64,000 nucleotides of DNA from Gelidibacter salicanalis. Its GTDB lineage: Bacteria; Bacteroidota; Bacteroidia; Flavobacteriales; Flavobacteriaceae. Positions within the stretch are counted from its first letter, which is position 1. Each line of letters begins with the position of its first letter. The notes beneath the pieces are model-generated. The model searched no databases, was not told the origin of the DNA, and saw only the letters and a program-made list of their open reading frames with translations. A program made the position numbers and the translations under genes. Positions 42,216-50,964 of the stretch are shown here, one piece after another. The stretch spans positions 434,001 through 498,000 of the forward strand of contig NZ_VORX01000003.1 of the NCBI RefSeq assembly GCF_007997285.1. Reading direction: 5' to 3'.

Positions 42216-43280
42216 ATGCAACTGTACAATAACTTAAGCGCTAAAGAAAGAGCAGATCTTATTGCGCAAGCGGGAGAAGACCGTTTGACCATCTCTTTCT
42301 ATGCCTACGCCAAGATTGGCAATCCAGAACTTTTTAGAAACCATATGTTTTTAGCTTGGAATGAGCTTGACGTCCTTGGTAGAATATACGTGGCCCATGA
42401 GGGGATTAATGCCCAATTATCCGTGCCTGCTGATCATTTTGAGGCATTTAAGGCCCATTTGGATAGCATTAGCTTTTTAGAAAATGTCCGACTAAATATC
42501 GCGATTGAACACGATAATTTTGCGTTTCTAAAACTCAAAGTAAAAGTACGGGATAAAATTGTGGCGGACGGATTGAATGACGACACCTTTGATGTGAGAA
42601 ATATTGGTGTTCATGTGGATGCTGAAAAATTCAATGCGCTTATTGAAGATGAGAACACGGTTTTAGTGGATATGAGAAACCATTATGAAAGTGAAATAGG
42701 ACATTTTAAAAATGCCGTCACTCCTGATGTGGATACGTTTAGAGAATCGTTGGATATTATAGAAGCCGATTTAAAAGATCATAAGGAAGACAAAAATTTG
42801 GTGATGTATTGTACCGGCGGTATCCGTTGCGAAAAAGCTAGTGCGTATTACAAGCACAAAGGTTTTAAAAATGTGTTTCAGTTAGACGGAGGCATCATCA
42901 ATTATGTACGGCAAATCAATGAAAAAGGTTTAGAAAACAAATTTATTGGTAAGAATTTTGTTTTTGACCAGCGTCGTTCAGAACGTATTTCTGACCATGT
43001 CATTGCCCAGTGCCACCAATGCGGAAATCCAGCCGATTTGCATACCAATTGCGCTAATGAAGCGTGCCATTTGCTCTTCATTCAATGCGATGCTTGTAAG
43101 GAAAAAATGGAAAATTGCTGTTCCACAACCTGTATGGAAGTAATTCAATTGCCATATGAAGAGCAAAAGGAACTCAGAAAAGGCCAAGGTAATAGCAACG
43201 ATATCTTTAAAAAAGGACGTACAGACCATCTGCCCTATAAAAAAGACTTACGCAACATCTTTGATGTTCTTGAAAAATAA
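42216..43280 (+). CDS. trhO: tRNA uridine(34) hydroxylase, rhodanese family
   Basis: A 354-residue protein that makes 5-hydroxyuridine at the tRNA wobble position using oxygen. The N-terminal acylphosphatase-like domain (FYAYAKIGNPELFRNHMFLAW, GRIYVAHEGINAQLSVP) precedes a rhodanese domain with the catalytic cysteine in VMYCTGGIRCEKAS. A C-terminal cysteine-rich stretch (CHQCGNPADLHTNCANEACHLLFIQCDAC) may bind metal, as in family members. Length fits TrhO (about 350). It has its own promoter box and terminator. Confidence 0.95.
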   Translation: MQLYNNLSAKERADLIAQAGEDRLTISFYAYAKIGNPELFRNHMFLAWNELDVLGRIYVAHEGINAQLSVPADHFEAFKAHLDSISFLENVRLNIAIEHDNFAFLKLKVKVRDKIVADGLNDDTFDVRNIGVHVDAEKFNALIEDENTVLVDMRNHYESEIGHFKNAVTPDVDTFRESLDIIEADLKDHKEDKNLVMYCTGGIRCEKASAYYKHKGFKNVFQLDGGIINYVRQINEKGLENKFIGKNFVFDQRRSERISDHVIAQCHQCGNPADLHTNCANEACHLLFIQCDACKEKMENCCSTTCMEVIQLPYEEQKELRKGQGNSNDIFKKGRTDHLPYKKDLRNIFDVLEK

Positions 43281-43288
43281 TTTAAAAG

Positions 43289-43316
43289 GCTTCCACACAA
43301 CGGAAGCTTTTTTTTT
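43289..43316 (+). terminator. Terminator of trhO
   Basis: GCTTCC (43289-43294), loop ACACAAC, GGAAGC (43302-43307), then a run of nine T. Confidence 0.82.
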
Positions 43317-43675
43317 GATTCAAAATTAATTATGTTACGGATTGCATTGATAAAAATTCCGTGACGCTCCTTAAATAGTGGCTATTCTTAGCTGCGAAAA
43401 AGGGTAGGTTAATTCTTTTTTAGTTGCGTTGTTGAGCCTTTCCATAAACCCGAAAAATGCCTGTAAATAAATAGCTGTCAATTATTTATAAAATTTTAAT
43501 CTAATATAGTCAGTTACACGACTATGAATTATATAACTGAAATAAATAATCTTATCTTTACGTTTTAAAATTATATGGCATTACCAGTTTCATTTTGATT
43601 GAAAATTTTTGGAGTGTAAAGTCATAATTTATTAATCCTCATTCGTTTCCAGACGAATTATATATATAACATAAC
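43317..43675. other. AT-rich non-coding stretch before ricT
   Basis: About 360 bases without a supported gene. A near-consensus -7 box TATCTTTA (43553-43560) lies 115 nt before ricT but lacks a -33 TTG. A weak CAGTTA/TAACTG inverted repeat is at 43511-43539. Nothing else was seen. Confidence 0.45.
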
Positions 43676-44974
43676 ATGAGTTGTAACAGTTGCTCAACCG
43701 GAAAGGATGGACAACCAAAAGGATGCAAGAACAATGGTACCTGTGGCACTGATAGCTGCAATAAGTTAACTGTTTTTGATTGGTTGGCCAACATGTCTCT
43801 TCCACAAGGAGAAGAGCCTTTTATTGGAGTTGAAGTACGTTTTAAAAATGGACGTAAAGAATATTATAGAAACACAGAAAATTTAACCTTAAGTATTGGC
43901 GATGTTGTAGCTGTACAAGCGCAATCCGGTCATGACATTGGGATGGTAACCCTTACTGGCGAGCTGGTAAGGATACAAATGAAACGTAAACACGTTAAGA
44001 TTGACGACGAAGAAAACGTTTTAAAAATTTACCGTAAAGCCTCCCAACGCGATATTGATATTTGGTCTGATGCCCGTGATAAGGAAGAGCCTATGAAGGT
44101 GAAGGCGCGTCGATTTGCAATCGATTTAAAATTGCAAATGAAAATTTCTGACATTGAATATCAAGGTGATGCCAGTAAAGCGACTTTTTATTATACTGCC
44201 GAAGAGCGTGTCGATTTTAGAGAGTTGATCAAGTTATTCGCGAAAGAATTCCGTACCCGTATTGAGATGAAGCAAGTGGGATTCCGTCAGGAAGCTGCTC
44301 GTTTAGGTGGCATTGGATCTTGCGGACGGGAATTGTGCTGTTCTACATGGTTGACAGATTTTAGATCAGTCAGTACCTCAGCGGCTCGTTACCAACAATT
44401 ATCTCTTAATCCGCTAAAATTAGCTGGTCAATGTGGAAAGTTGAAATGTTGTTTAAATTATGAATTGGATTCTTATCTGGACGCTTTAAAAAGTTTTCCA
44501 AAAACAGAAGTCAAACTCTATACTGAAAAGGGAACGGCAGTATGTCAAAAAACCGATATTTTTGGAGGGTTTATGTGGTATGCCTATGAAGGAGAGTGGA
44601 TGAATTGGCATAAATTGACCACTGATCAAGCCAATGAAATTATCGGCTTAAACAAGAAAAAACAAAAGGTAGCCAGTCTTGAAGAATACGCTTCAGAGCT
44701 TATTGAAGATGTTAAAGCGGACTTTGAAAATGTGGTCGGTCAAGATAGTTTGACCCGTTTTGATACACCAAAGCGAAAGCCAAAACGCAAGCCAAACAAG
44801 GCTAAGACTAATCGCCCAGGACAGACAAACCCTAATGACGATCAGGGGAAATCTCAAGATAAACCACAGGAGAAATCAACGCAAAAGCGTCCGCCAAGAA
44901 CGGCGCAAAAGAAACGACGAAAGCCAAATCCAAACCCGAACCCTAAAAAATCCAATTCAGACGATGCCAAATAA
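43676..44974 (+). CDS. ricT: PSP1-domain regulatory iron-sulfur protein RicT
   Basis: A 432-residue protein. The PSP1 domain spans about residues 40-300 with GSCGRELCCSTWL and GQCGKLKCCLNYELD, cysteines of the kind that hold Fe-S clusters in the RicAFT (YaaT) complex of Bacillus. The N-terminus has further cysteines (SCNSCSTGKDGQPKGC). The last 65 residues are a Lys/Arg/Pro-rich tail, probably disordered and possibly RNA-binding. It overlaps gldH by 11 bp, as in other Flavobacteriia, so an envelope/gliding operon includes it. Confidence 0.9.
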   Translation: MSCNSCSTGKDGQPKGCKNNGTCGTDSCNKLTVFDWLANMSLPQGEEPFIGVEVRFKNGRKEYYRNTENLTLSIGDVVAVQAQSGHDIGMVTLTGELVRIQMKRKHVKIDDEENVLKIYRKASQRDIDIWSDARDKEEPMKVKARRFAIDLKLQMKISDIEYQGDASKATFYYTAEERVDFRELIKLFAKEFRTRIEMKQVGFRQEAARLGGIGSCGRELCCSTWLTDFRSVSTSAARYQQLSLNPLKLAGQCGKLKCCLNYELDSYLDALKSFPKTEVKLYTEKGTAVCQKTDIFGGFMWYAYEGEWMNWHKLTTDQANEIIGLNKKKQKVASLEEYASELIEDVKADFENVVGQDSLTRFDTPKRKPKRKPNKAKTNRPGQTNPNDDQGKSQDKPQEKSTQKRPPRTAQKKRRKPNPNPNPKKSNSDDAK

Positions 44975-45452
44975 ATTTTCTTGGATAGTTTTAACAGTTG
45001 TGCTTATGGGGTTCAGTTGTGATTCCAATCAAATTTTTGACGAGTATAAAACAGTGCCGAATCAATGGCACAAAGATTCTGTGATGTCCTTTACCGTAAC
45101 ACCGCCTGATTCAACACAGCTTTATAATTTATTTATCAACATCCGGAACACTAATGATTATAAGTTCAGCAATTTATTTTTGATTGCAGAAATCGATTTC
45201 CCCAATGGCAAAATTGTGAAGGATACTTTAGAATATCAAATGGCAAAGCCAGACGGAACCTTGTTAGGTGAAGGCTTTACTGATGTTAAAGAGAATAAAT
45301 TGTGGTATAAGGAAGCGGTTAAGTTTGATGAAATTGGACCTTACACCATAACAATTCAACACGTTATGCGTAATAATGGAGAGGTTGAGGGCGTTGATAA
45401 CTTAGAAGGTATTACAGATGTAGGTTTTAGAATAGAACCTGCAATCAATTAA
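44964..45452 (+). CDS. gldH: Gliding motility lipoprotein GldH
   Basis: A 162-residue lipoprotein with signal MPNKFSWIVLTVVLMGFSC. The mature part (IFDEYKTVPNQWHKDSVMSFTV, YNLFINIRNTNDYKFSNLFLIAEIDFPNG) is the recognisable GldH beta-sandwich domain. GldH is required for gliding in Flavobacterium johnsoniae and for chitin use through the same secretion machinery. The ATG at 44964 lies within ricT and is chosen because the signal peptide begins there; longer upstream frames run through ricT. Confidence 0.93.
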   Translation: MPNKFSWIVLTVVLMGFSCDSNQIFDEYKTVPNQWHKDSVMSFTVTPPDSTQLYNLFINIRNTNDYKFSNLFLIAEIDFPNGKIVKDTLEYQMAKPDGTLLGEGFTDVKENKLWYKEAVKFDEIGPYTITIQHVMRNNGEVEGVDNLEGITDVGFRIEPAIN

Positions 45453-45460
45453 TGTAAATT

Positions 45461-47773
45461 ATGGCAAAAAAGAAAGCAGAAACTCAAAACTTTTCCGCGT
45501 ATATCAAATGGTTTTGGTTAACTATTATTGGAGGTTTGTTAGTGATTGTTCTATTATTTTTATTGGCGTCTTGGGGCGTTTTTGGCGAAATGCCAGATCA
45601 CACACGATTGGAAAATCCGACTACCAATTTGGCCACCGAGATTATTTCTTCAGATGGCGAATTGCTTGCAAAAATATATCATAATGACAATCGGACACCG
45701 GTCGATTTTACTGAGCTTCCAGACCATCTGGTTGAGGCCTTAATCGCTACGGAGGATGCACGCTACAGAGAACATTCAGGTGTTGATGCTAGAGGAACCT
45801 TACGTGCCATTTTCACCCTAGGTAAGGGCGGTGGTGCCAGTACTATTTCTCAGCAATTGGCAAAACAATTGTTTCACGGTGAAGGTGCAAAGGATATCTT
45901 AGGGAGAATTACCCAAAAAGCTAAAGAATGGATTATCGCCATTCGTTTGGAGCGCCAGTACACGAAGGAGGAAATTATTGCCATGTATTTTAATATCTAT
46001 GATTTTGGTAATAATGCCGATGGGATTAGAAGTGCAGCCCGAATTTATTTTGGGAAAGAACCGATGAATTTAGATGTCAAGGAATCGGCAATGTTAGTGG
46101 GGATGTTTAAAAACTCATCACTTTATAATCCAAGACCAGCTTGGAACCCCGTAGGAACTAAAAATCGTCGTAATGTGGTCCTGTATCAAATGGAAAAATA
46201 CGGCTATATTCCTGAAACTGTTAAGGATTCCCTGAGCAAATTAGATTTGGGGTTACGCTACTCGCCAGAATCCCATCGTGAAGGATTGGCAACTTACTTT
46301 AGAGCTTATCTTACCGATTTTTTAAAGGATTGGATTAAAAATAATCCTAAAACAGACGGTACTGGGCTATATAACTTGTATGATGACGGTCTGAAAATTT
46401 ATACCACTATTGACTCCCGTATGCAGCAGTATGCTGAAGATGCGACTTCTGAACATATGGCGCGTTTGCAAAAGGAATTTTTCAATCAGAATACGCCTGA
46501 GCGTAATAAAACGGCACCATTTTTAGATTTAAAACCCGAAGAAATTACCACGTTGCTCAATAGGAGTATGCGACAATCTGAACGCTGGAGAAAAATGAAG
46601 GCAAACGGAAAGAGTGATAATGAGATTATAGCCTCATTTGATAAACCAACACCAATGACGGTATTTTCATGGAAGGGTGAAATTGATACCATCATGAAAC
46701 CTGCAGATTCTATGCGCTATTACAAATCATTTTTACATGCTGGGATGATGTCTATGGACCCTCAAACGGGCCATGTAAAAGCTTGGGTAGGTGGCATCAA
46801 CTACAGACACTTTCAATATGATCACGTCAAACAAGGTAAACGCCAAGTTGGTTCTACCTTTAAACCATTTGTATATGCTACGGCTATTGATCAATTGCAT
46901 TTATCACCTTGTGATACCTTCCCAAATACTAAAATAACCATTGAGGCTGGTAAATTTGGAAATCCATTACCGTGGAGTCCTGATAATGCTGACCGTACAT
47001 ATGGTGGATTTAGAACTTTAAAGAGTGCGCTGGCTAATTCTATTAATACCATCACGGCGCGTTTGATGGATAAAGTGGGGCCGCAACCGGTTATTGACAT
47101 GGCGAAAAACTTGGGAATTGAATCCGAAATACCCGCAGTTCCCGCAATCGCTTTAGGTACACCAGATTTAAGTGTGTATGAAATGGTAGCAGCTTACGGT
47201 ACATTTGCCAATAAAGGTGTGTATAATAAGCCCGTAATGGTGATGCGTATTGAAGATAAAAATGGAACAGTGTTATTCCAATTTACACCCGAATCTAAAG
47301 ATGTTTTAAGTGAAGAAGTGGCTTATGTGACGACCAATTTATTGCAAGGCGTGACAGAAGGCGGCTCGGGTACCCGATTGAGACGCACGGGGCCACCCTC
47401 TACATTATACAAAGAAATTATTACCGGATACCCTTATGCGTTTACAAACCCTATTGCCGGGAAAACAGGAACTACACAAAACCAAAGTGACGGTTGGTTC
47501 ATGGGAATGGTTCCTAATTTAGTGACTGGTGTTTGGGTAGGTGGCGAAGAGCGAGCGACGCATTTTAAGAGCATCGCCTACGGTCAAGGTGCTTCAATGG
47601 CCTTGCCTATTTGGGGTCTCTTTATGAAAAAATGTTATGCGGATAAAGACCTTGATGTGTCGACAGGTGAATTTGAACGTCCTGCCAACCTTTCTATTAA
47701 TGTTGATTGTAGTAGGCACAATATGAACTCGTCATCGGATACCGATGGTTTTGATGATAGCTTAGATTTTTAA
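45461..47773 (+). CDS. Penicillin-binding protein 1A (bifunctional transglycosylase/transpeptidase)
   Basis: A 770-residue class A PBP anchored by one N-terminal membrane helix. The GT51 domain has EDARYREHSGVDARGTLRAI and GGASTISQQLAKQLF. The transpeptidase domain has the active serine in GSTFKPFVYA (SxxK), SxN in ANSINTI and KTG in AGKTGTTQNQSDGWF. It polymerises and crosslinks peptidoglycan in the periplasm. It lies 8 bp after gldH in the ricT-gldH operon. Confidence 0.96.
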   Translation: MAKKKAETQNFSAYIKWFWLTIIGGLLVIVLLFLLASWGVFGEMPDHTRLENPTTNLATEIISSDGELLAKIYHNDNRTPVDFTELPDHLVEALIATEDARYREHSGVDARGTLRAIFTLGKGGGASTISQQLAKQLFHGEGAKDILGRITQKAKEWIIAIRLERQYTKEEIIAMYFNIYDFGNNADGIRSAARIYFGKEPMNLDVKESAMLVGMFKNSSLYNPRPAWNPVGTKNRRNVVLYQMEKYGYIPETVKDSLSKLDLGLRYSPESHREGLATYFRAYLTDFLKDWIKNNPKTDGTGLYNLYDDGLKIYTTIDSRMQQYAEDATSEHMARLQKEFFNQNTPERNKTAPFLDLKPEEITTLLNRSMRQSERWRKMKANGKSDNEIIASFDKPTPMTVFSWKGEIDTIMKPADSMRYYKSFLHAGMMSMDPQTGHVKAWVGGINYRHFQYDHVKQGKRQVGSTFKPFVYATAIDQLHLSPCDTFPNTKITIEAGKFGNPLPWSPDNADRTYGGFRTLKSALANSINTITARLMDKVGPQPVIDMAKNLGIESEIPAVPAIALGTPDLSVYEMVAAYGTFANKGVYNKPVMVMRIEDKNGTVLFQFTPESKDVLSEEVAYVTTNLLQGVTEGGSGTRLRRTGPPSTLYKEIITGYPYAFTNPIAGKTGTTQNQSDGWFMGMVPNLVTGVWVGGEERATHFKSIAYGQGASMALPIWGLFMKKCYADKDLDVSTGEFERPANLSINVDCSRHNMNSSSDTDGFDDSLDF

Positions 47774-47796
47774 AACTTAAATTTTAGAAAGAGTTT

Positions 47797-47840
47797 AAAA
47801 TCCCATTTAAAGTGAACCTTCATTTTAAATGGGATTTTTT
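47797..47840 (+). terminator. Terminator of the ricT-gldH-PBP1A operon
   Basis: A 15-bp stem: AAAATCCCATTTAAA (47797-47811) with TTTAAATGGGATTTT (47824-47838), followed by further T. Confidence 0.85.
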
Positions 47841-47847
47841 TATATTC

Positions 47848-47875
47848 CTATTGACTATTGACTATTGACCATAGT
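47848..47875. repeat. Short heptanucleotide array CTATTGA
   Basis: Three exact 7-bp units CTATTGA (47848-47868) and one diverged unit CCATAGT, just after the PBP1A terminator. Third heptad site in the window. Confidence 0.7.
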
Positions 47876-47952
47876 CATACACTCATGTCAGCCAATTGAT
47901 TTTAGAATGGCTATTTTATTTCGTAATTTTCAGACTCTTAAAAATAATTCTC

Positions 47953-48651
47953 ATGATTAATAAAAAAGTAGCCGATGTTACTGAGGCCATGGCTGGTGTA
48001 AAAGACGATATGACTTTTATGTTGGGTGGTTTCGGACTGTGTGGTATTCCGGAAAACGCAATCAACCATTTAGTAAAGCTAAACGTCAAAGGGTTGACCT
48101 GTATTTCCAATAACGCTGGAGTCGATGATTTTGGCTTAGGCCTGTTGTTACACAAGCGTCAGATAAAAAAGATGATTTCTTCGTATGTAGGCGAAAATGA
48201 CGAATTTGAACGCCAGATGCTCAGTGGCGAATTGGATGTAGAACTCGTGCCACAAGGAACACTGGTGGAGCGATGTAGAGCTGCACAATCTGGATTCCCT
48301 GCCTTTTTTACTCCTGCCGGATACGGTACAGAAGTGGCCGAAGGTAAGGAAGTTAGAGAATTTGATGGTAAAATGTATGTATTGGAACATGCCTTTAAGG
48401 CTGATTTTGCCTTTGTAAAAGCTTGGAAAGGCGATGCTGCCGGCAATTTGGTTTTTAAAGGGACCGCCAGAAATTTTAATCCCGCCATGTGTGGTGCGGC
48501 AAAAATTACGGTGGCTGAAGTTGAAGAGCTTGTGCCGGTTGGGAGTTTAGATCCGAATCAGATCCATATTCCCGGAATATTTGTACAGCGTATTTTTGAA
48601 GGGAAGGATTATGAGAAGCGGATTGAACAACGCACGGTAATCAAAAAATAA
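47953..48651 (+). CDS. scoA: 3-oxoacid CoA-transferase subunit A
   Basis: A 232-residue alpha subunit of succinyl-CoA:3-ketoacid CoA-transferase, which activates acetoacetate with CoA from succinyl-CoA. It begins [37 protein letters not shown] and has [13 protein letters not shown] and [20 protein letters not shown] further in-frame start 19 codons upstream would add a hydrophobic stretch not expected in this cytosolic enzyme. The subunit B gene is separated from it by an inserted four-helix-bundle gene. Confidence 0.93.
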   Translation: MINKKVADVTEAMAGVKDDMTFMLGGFGLCGIPENAINHLVKLNVKGLTCISNNAGVDDFGLGLLLHKRQIKKMISSYVGENDEFERQMLSGELDVELVPQGTLVERCRAAQSGFPAFFTPAGYGTEVAEGKEVREFDGKMYVLEHAFKADFAFVKAWKGDAAGNLVFKGTARNFNPAMCGAAKITVAEVEELVPVGSLDPNQIHIPGIFVQRIFEGKDYEKRIEQRTVIKK

Positions 48652-48674
48652 TTGATCAATTTGAAAATTTGAAA
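48652..48674. repeat. Left AT-rich flank of the four-helix-bundle gene
   Basis: CAATTTGAAAATTTGAAAATG-like sequence (9-bp internal period TTTGAAAAT) directly after the scoA stop. Its inverse, TCAAATTTTCAAAT, follows the inserted gene. Confidence 0.65.
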
Positions 48675-49028
48675 ATGAGAGATGATAAAGAAAATATCAT
48701 TGTAAGATTGACTTTTGAATTTTCATTGAAAATTATTTCGTATTCCGAAGAATTAAGAGCGCTTCATAAGTATGAAATGGCTTCACAAATTTTCAGAAGC
48801 GGCACATCCATTGGTGCGAATATTATGGAGGCTCAAAATGTTGAAAGTAAAGCCGATTTTATTCATAAATTTAAAATCTCAGCTAAGGAAGCAGACGAAC
48901 TTAAGTATTGGCTGAAATTGTGTGAAGCATCAGACTTTTATCCAAATCCGGGTGAAGCACTTCATTCAGAACTAAGATCAATAACTTTAATTATATCTAA
49001 AATCATTTCATCTAGTAAGAAAGGCTAA
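48675..49028 (+). CDS. Four-helix-bundle protein (23S rRNA intervening-sequence-like ORF)
   Basis: A 117-residue helical protein of the TIGR02436/S23 family. SLKIISYSEELRALHKYEMASQIFRSGTSIGANIMEAQNVESKADFIHKFKISAKEADELKYWLKLCEAS holds the family's conserved helices (RSGTSIGANIMEA is diagnostic). Related proteins are encoded in intervening sequences of 23S rRNA genes and as Avd accessory proteins. Here it stands alone between scoA and scoB and is flanked by inverted AT-rich repeats. Its cellular role is unknown. Confidence 0.88.
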   Translation: MRDDKENIIVRLTFEFSLKIISYSEELRALHKYEMASQIFRSGTSIGANIMEAQNVESKADFIHKFKISAKEADELKYWLKLCEASDFYPNPGEALHSELRSITLIISKIISSSKKG

Positions 49029-49068
49029 TTATCAAATTTTCAAATCATAAAATTTTCAAATCATTATT
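49029..49068. repeat. Right AT-rich flank of the four-helix-bundle gene
   Basis: ATCAAATTTTCAAATCAT followed by AAAATTTTCAAATCAT. It is the inverted counterpart of the left flank and itself doubled, ending at the scoB start. Confidence 0.65.
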
Positions 49069-49722
49069 ATGTTAGATAAAATAGGAATCGCAAAACGTAT
49101 TGCACAAGAGGTCAAGGATGGCTATTATGTCAATCTTGGGATAGGTATTCCAACGCTCGTCGCCAATTATGTGCGCGATGATATTGAAGTGGAATTTCAA
49201 AGCGAAAATGGGGTACTGGGCATGGGGCCTTTCCCTTTTGAAGGTGAAGAAGATGCCGATTTGATCAATGCCGGCAAACAAACCATTACCACCTTGCCTG
49301 GAGCTAGTTTTTTTGACTCTTCCATGAGTTTCTCTATGATTAGAGGACAACATGTTCATCTTACTATTTTAGGGGCTATGGAGGTCTCTGAAGAGGGTGA
49401 TATTGCCAATTGGAAAATTCCTGGGAAAATGGTAAAGGGCATGGGAGGCGCCATGGATTTGGTGGCCAGTGCGGAAAATATTATCGTCGCCATGATGCAT
49501 ACCAATAAAGCAGGCGAATCGAAACTATTAAAAAAATGTAGTTTGCCACTGACTGGCGTAGGTTGTGTAAAGAAAATCGTCACTAATCTAGCCGTTATAG
49601 AAATCACACCGGAAGGGTTTAAATTACTAGAGCGCGCGCCTGGAATTTCGGTGGAAGCTATTAAAAAAGCCACAGAAGGGACTTTGATTATTGAGGGCGA
49701 TATCCCAGAAATGATCTTATAA
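49069..49722 (+). CDS. scoB: 3-oxoacid CoA-transferase subunit B
   Basis: A 217-residue beta subunit partner of ScoA. The catalytic glutamate lies in FQSENGVLGMGPFP, with GIGIPTLVANYV near the start and GGAMDLVASAENIIVAM and KCSLPLTGVGCVKKIVTNLAV further on. It is in the same direction as scoA, 417 bp after the scoA stop because of the insertion; in most genomes the two genes are adjacent. Confidence 0.94.
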   Translation: MLDKIGIAKRIAQEVKDGYYVNLGIGIPTLVANYVRDDIEVEFQSENGVLGMGPFPFEGEEDADLINAGKQTITTLPGASFFDSSMSFSMIRGQHVHLTILGAMEVSEEGDIANWKIPGKMVKGMGGAMDLVASAENIIVAMMHTNKAGESKLLKKCSLPLTGVGCVKKIVTNLAVIEITPEGFKLLERAPGISVEAIKKATEGTLIIEGDIPEMIL

Positions 49723-50042
49723 GTAGTGTAACAGTATCTTAACTAAGCCACAATATTTCAAATGTTTGACTACAACATCTGTAATGTTATGGCTTATTTT
49801 AGTTAGATTCTAAAGAGTTTACAATTTAATGGCGACAGTATTTAGTTTGTTGTTGTAGGATTAATCGCCACAAAGAAGCCGAAATGTGAAATTATAAGGT
49901 ATTTCATCGAATAAATAAGCTTTTAAGCTGATACATACCATTCAATGTTTATTTTTACATACCCAAATCTGATCAACCTACAAACCAAATTGACCATAAC
50001 TTAATTTATGTTTGGCCCCAAATCTATCATAATTTTTAACTT
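49723..50042. other. Non-coding stretch after scoB
   Basis: AT-rich, no gene seen before the small ORF at 50043. The exact -7 box at 50007-50014 is the only feature noted. Confidence 0.4.
50007..50014 (+). promoter_or_regulatory. -7 promoter box of a small gene
   Basis: TATGTTTG, exact TAnnTTTG, 28 nt before the ATG at 50043. A TTG lies at 49990-49992, 14 nt upstream, closer than usual. Confidence 0.45.
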
Positions 50043-50168
50043 ATGAATATTGCCCAAAATCTACCAAAACCCACCTTGTCTCGTAACAAATTCGTTGAGG
50101 CTTTTCAAGAAACAGTACATCTGTTAAAAAGTGTTTTTCTACTCACAAAAAAACTATTCATGTTCTAA
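50043..50168 (+). CDS. Hypothetical 41-residue protein
   Basis: A short gene with start ATG, 41 codons and TAA. The N-terminal half is polar (NIAQNLPKPTLSRNKF) and the C-terminal half is an amphipathic, basic and hydrophobic stretch (HLLKSVFLLTKKLFMF) that could lie on a membrane. No family is recognised. Support comes from its setting: an exact promoter box upstream and an intrinsic terminator whose stem overlaps the stop codon. It could equally be a small RNA that happens to contain an open frame. Confidence 0.45.
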   Translation: MNIAQNLPKPTLSRNKFVEAFQETVHLLKSVFLLTKKLFMF

Positions 50169-50197
50169 TCCAGCCCGGATCGGAACATGATTTTTTT
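50159..50197 (+). terminator. Terminator of the 41-codon gene
   Basis: CATGTTC (50159-50165) with GAACATG (50183-50189), inner ATCC/GGAT, followed by ATTTTTTTA. Confidence 0.75.
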
Positions 50198-50247
50198 ATA
50201 ATAATTTTTTCTTTAAAATTTATAGTATTCATATGTTGAAGTGGACT

Positions 50248-50958
50248 TCAAATATGTTTGATTTCACTGGCGTCCAATATAGAATCGCCACGAAGTCTTA
50301 AGAAGATTTGCGCCACGGCAATGGTATCCTTTTCGCAGTAAACCACTATGCGGTTAAGGTCATTCTCGTCATAGAAAACGCGCCCCACTTCACTGCCATC
50401 GATATCATCTTTTGGTGACGGGATACCCAGCACATTGGTTAATAGTTTTAAGGACGTATAGTTTTTATAATCCCCAAACTTCCAGAGCTCTAATGTGTCC
50501 AAATGCGGCACTTCCCAAGGTTTCTTCCCAAAGAGATTTAATTTATTTGGCAATTCGATATGATGGATAATCATACGTCTGGCGATATATGGGAAGTCAA
50601 ACTCCTTTCCGTTATGCGCACATAATAGATGCTTGGTCTGATTGAAATGGGATAGGATTAAATTTTTGAAATCTTTTAAGATTTGATGTTCATCACCGGA
50701 AAATGAAGTCACCCGAAAACTTCTAAGAGTGCCCTGAAATTTAAAATAGCCCACTGAAATGCAGACAATTTTGCCAAACTCGGCCCAAATACCCGCACGT
50801 TCATAGAATTCCTCCGCTGAAATATCTGCACGTTGGTATTTCGATTTAAGTTCCCATAGATCCTGTTTTATAGAATCTAAGTCTGAGAAATGAGGCGTTT
50901 CCGGAACCGTTTCAATATCCAAAAATAAGATGTCTTCAAGATTGAGTTTGTTTATCAT
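50248..50958 (-). CDS. PolB-like 3'-5' exonuclease (DEDDy)
   Basis: A 236-residue ribonuclease H-fold exonuclease. The three exo motifs are visible: LFLDIETVP (Exo I), CAHNGKEFDFPYIARR (Exo II) and VYCEKDTIAVAQ (Exo III, Y-x3-D). It is a stand-alone form of the DNA polymerase B proofreading domain, widespread in Bacteroidota. It would trim 3' ends of DNA in repair. It follows the serine hydrolase gene by 6 bp. Confidence 0.87.
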   Translation of the reverse strand: MINKLNLEDILFLDIETVPETPHFSDLDSIKQDLWELKSKYQRADISAEEFYERAGIWAEFGKIVCISVGYFKFQGTLRSFRVTSFSGDEHQILKDFKNLILSHFNQTKHLLCAHNGKEFDFPYIARRMIIHHIELPNKLNLFGKKPWEVPHLDTLELWKFGDYKNYTSLKLLTNVLGIPSPKDDIDGSEVGRVFYDENDLNRIVVYCEKDTIAVAQIFLRLRGDSILDASEIKHI

Positions 50959-50964
50959 ATGCTA

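Noticed and set aside
41831-42221. Two minus-strand open frames of about 100 codons with repeating Ser/Val/Phe/Gln motifs
   Set aside because: They are read through the heptanucleotide array; the 7-aa periodicity is forced by a 21-bp frame period, and no start signal or homology is evident.
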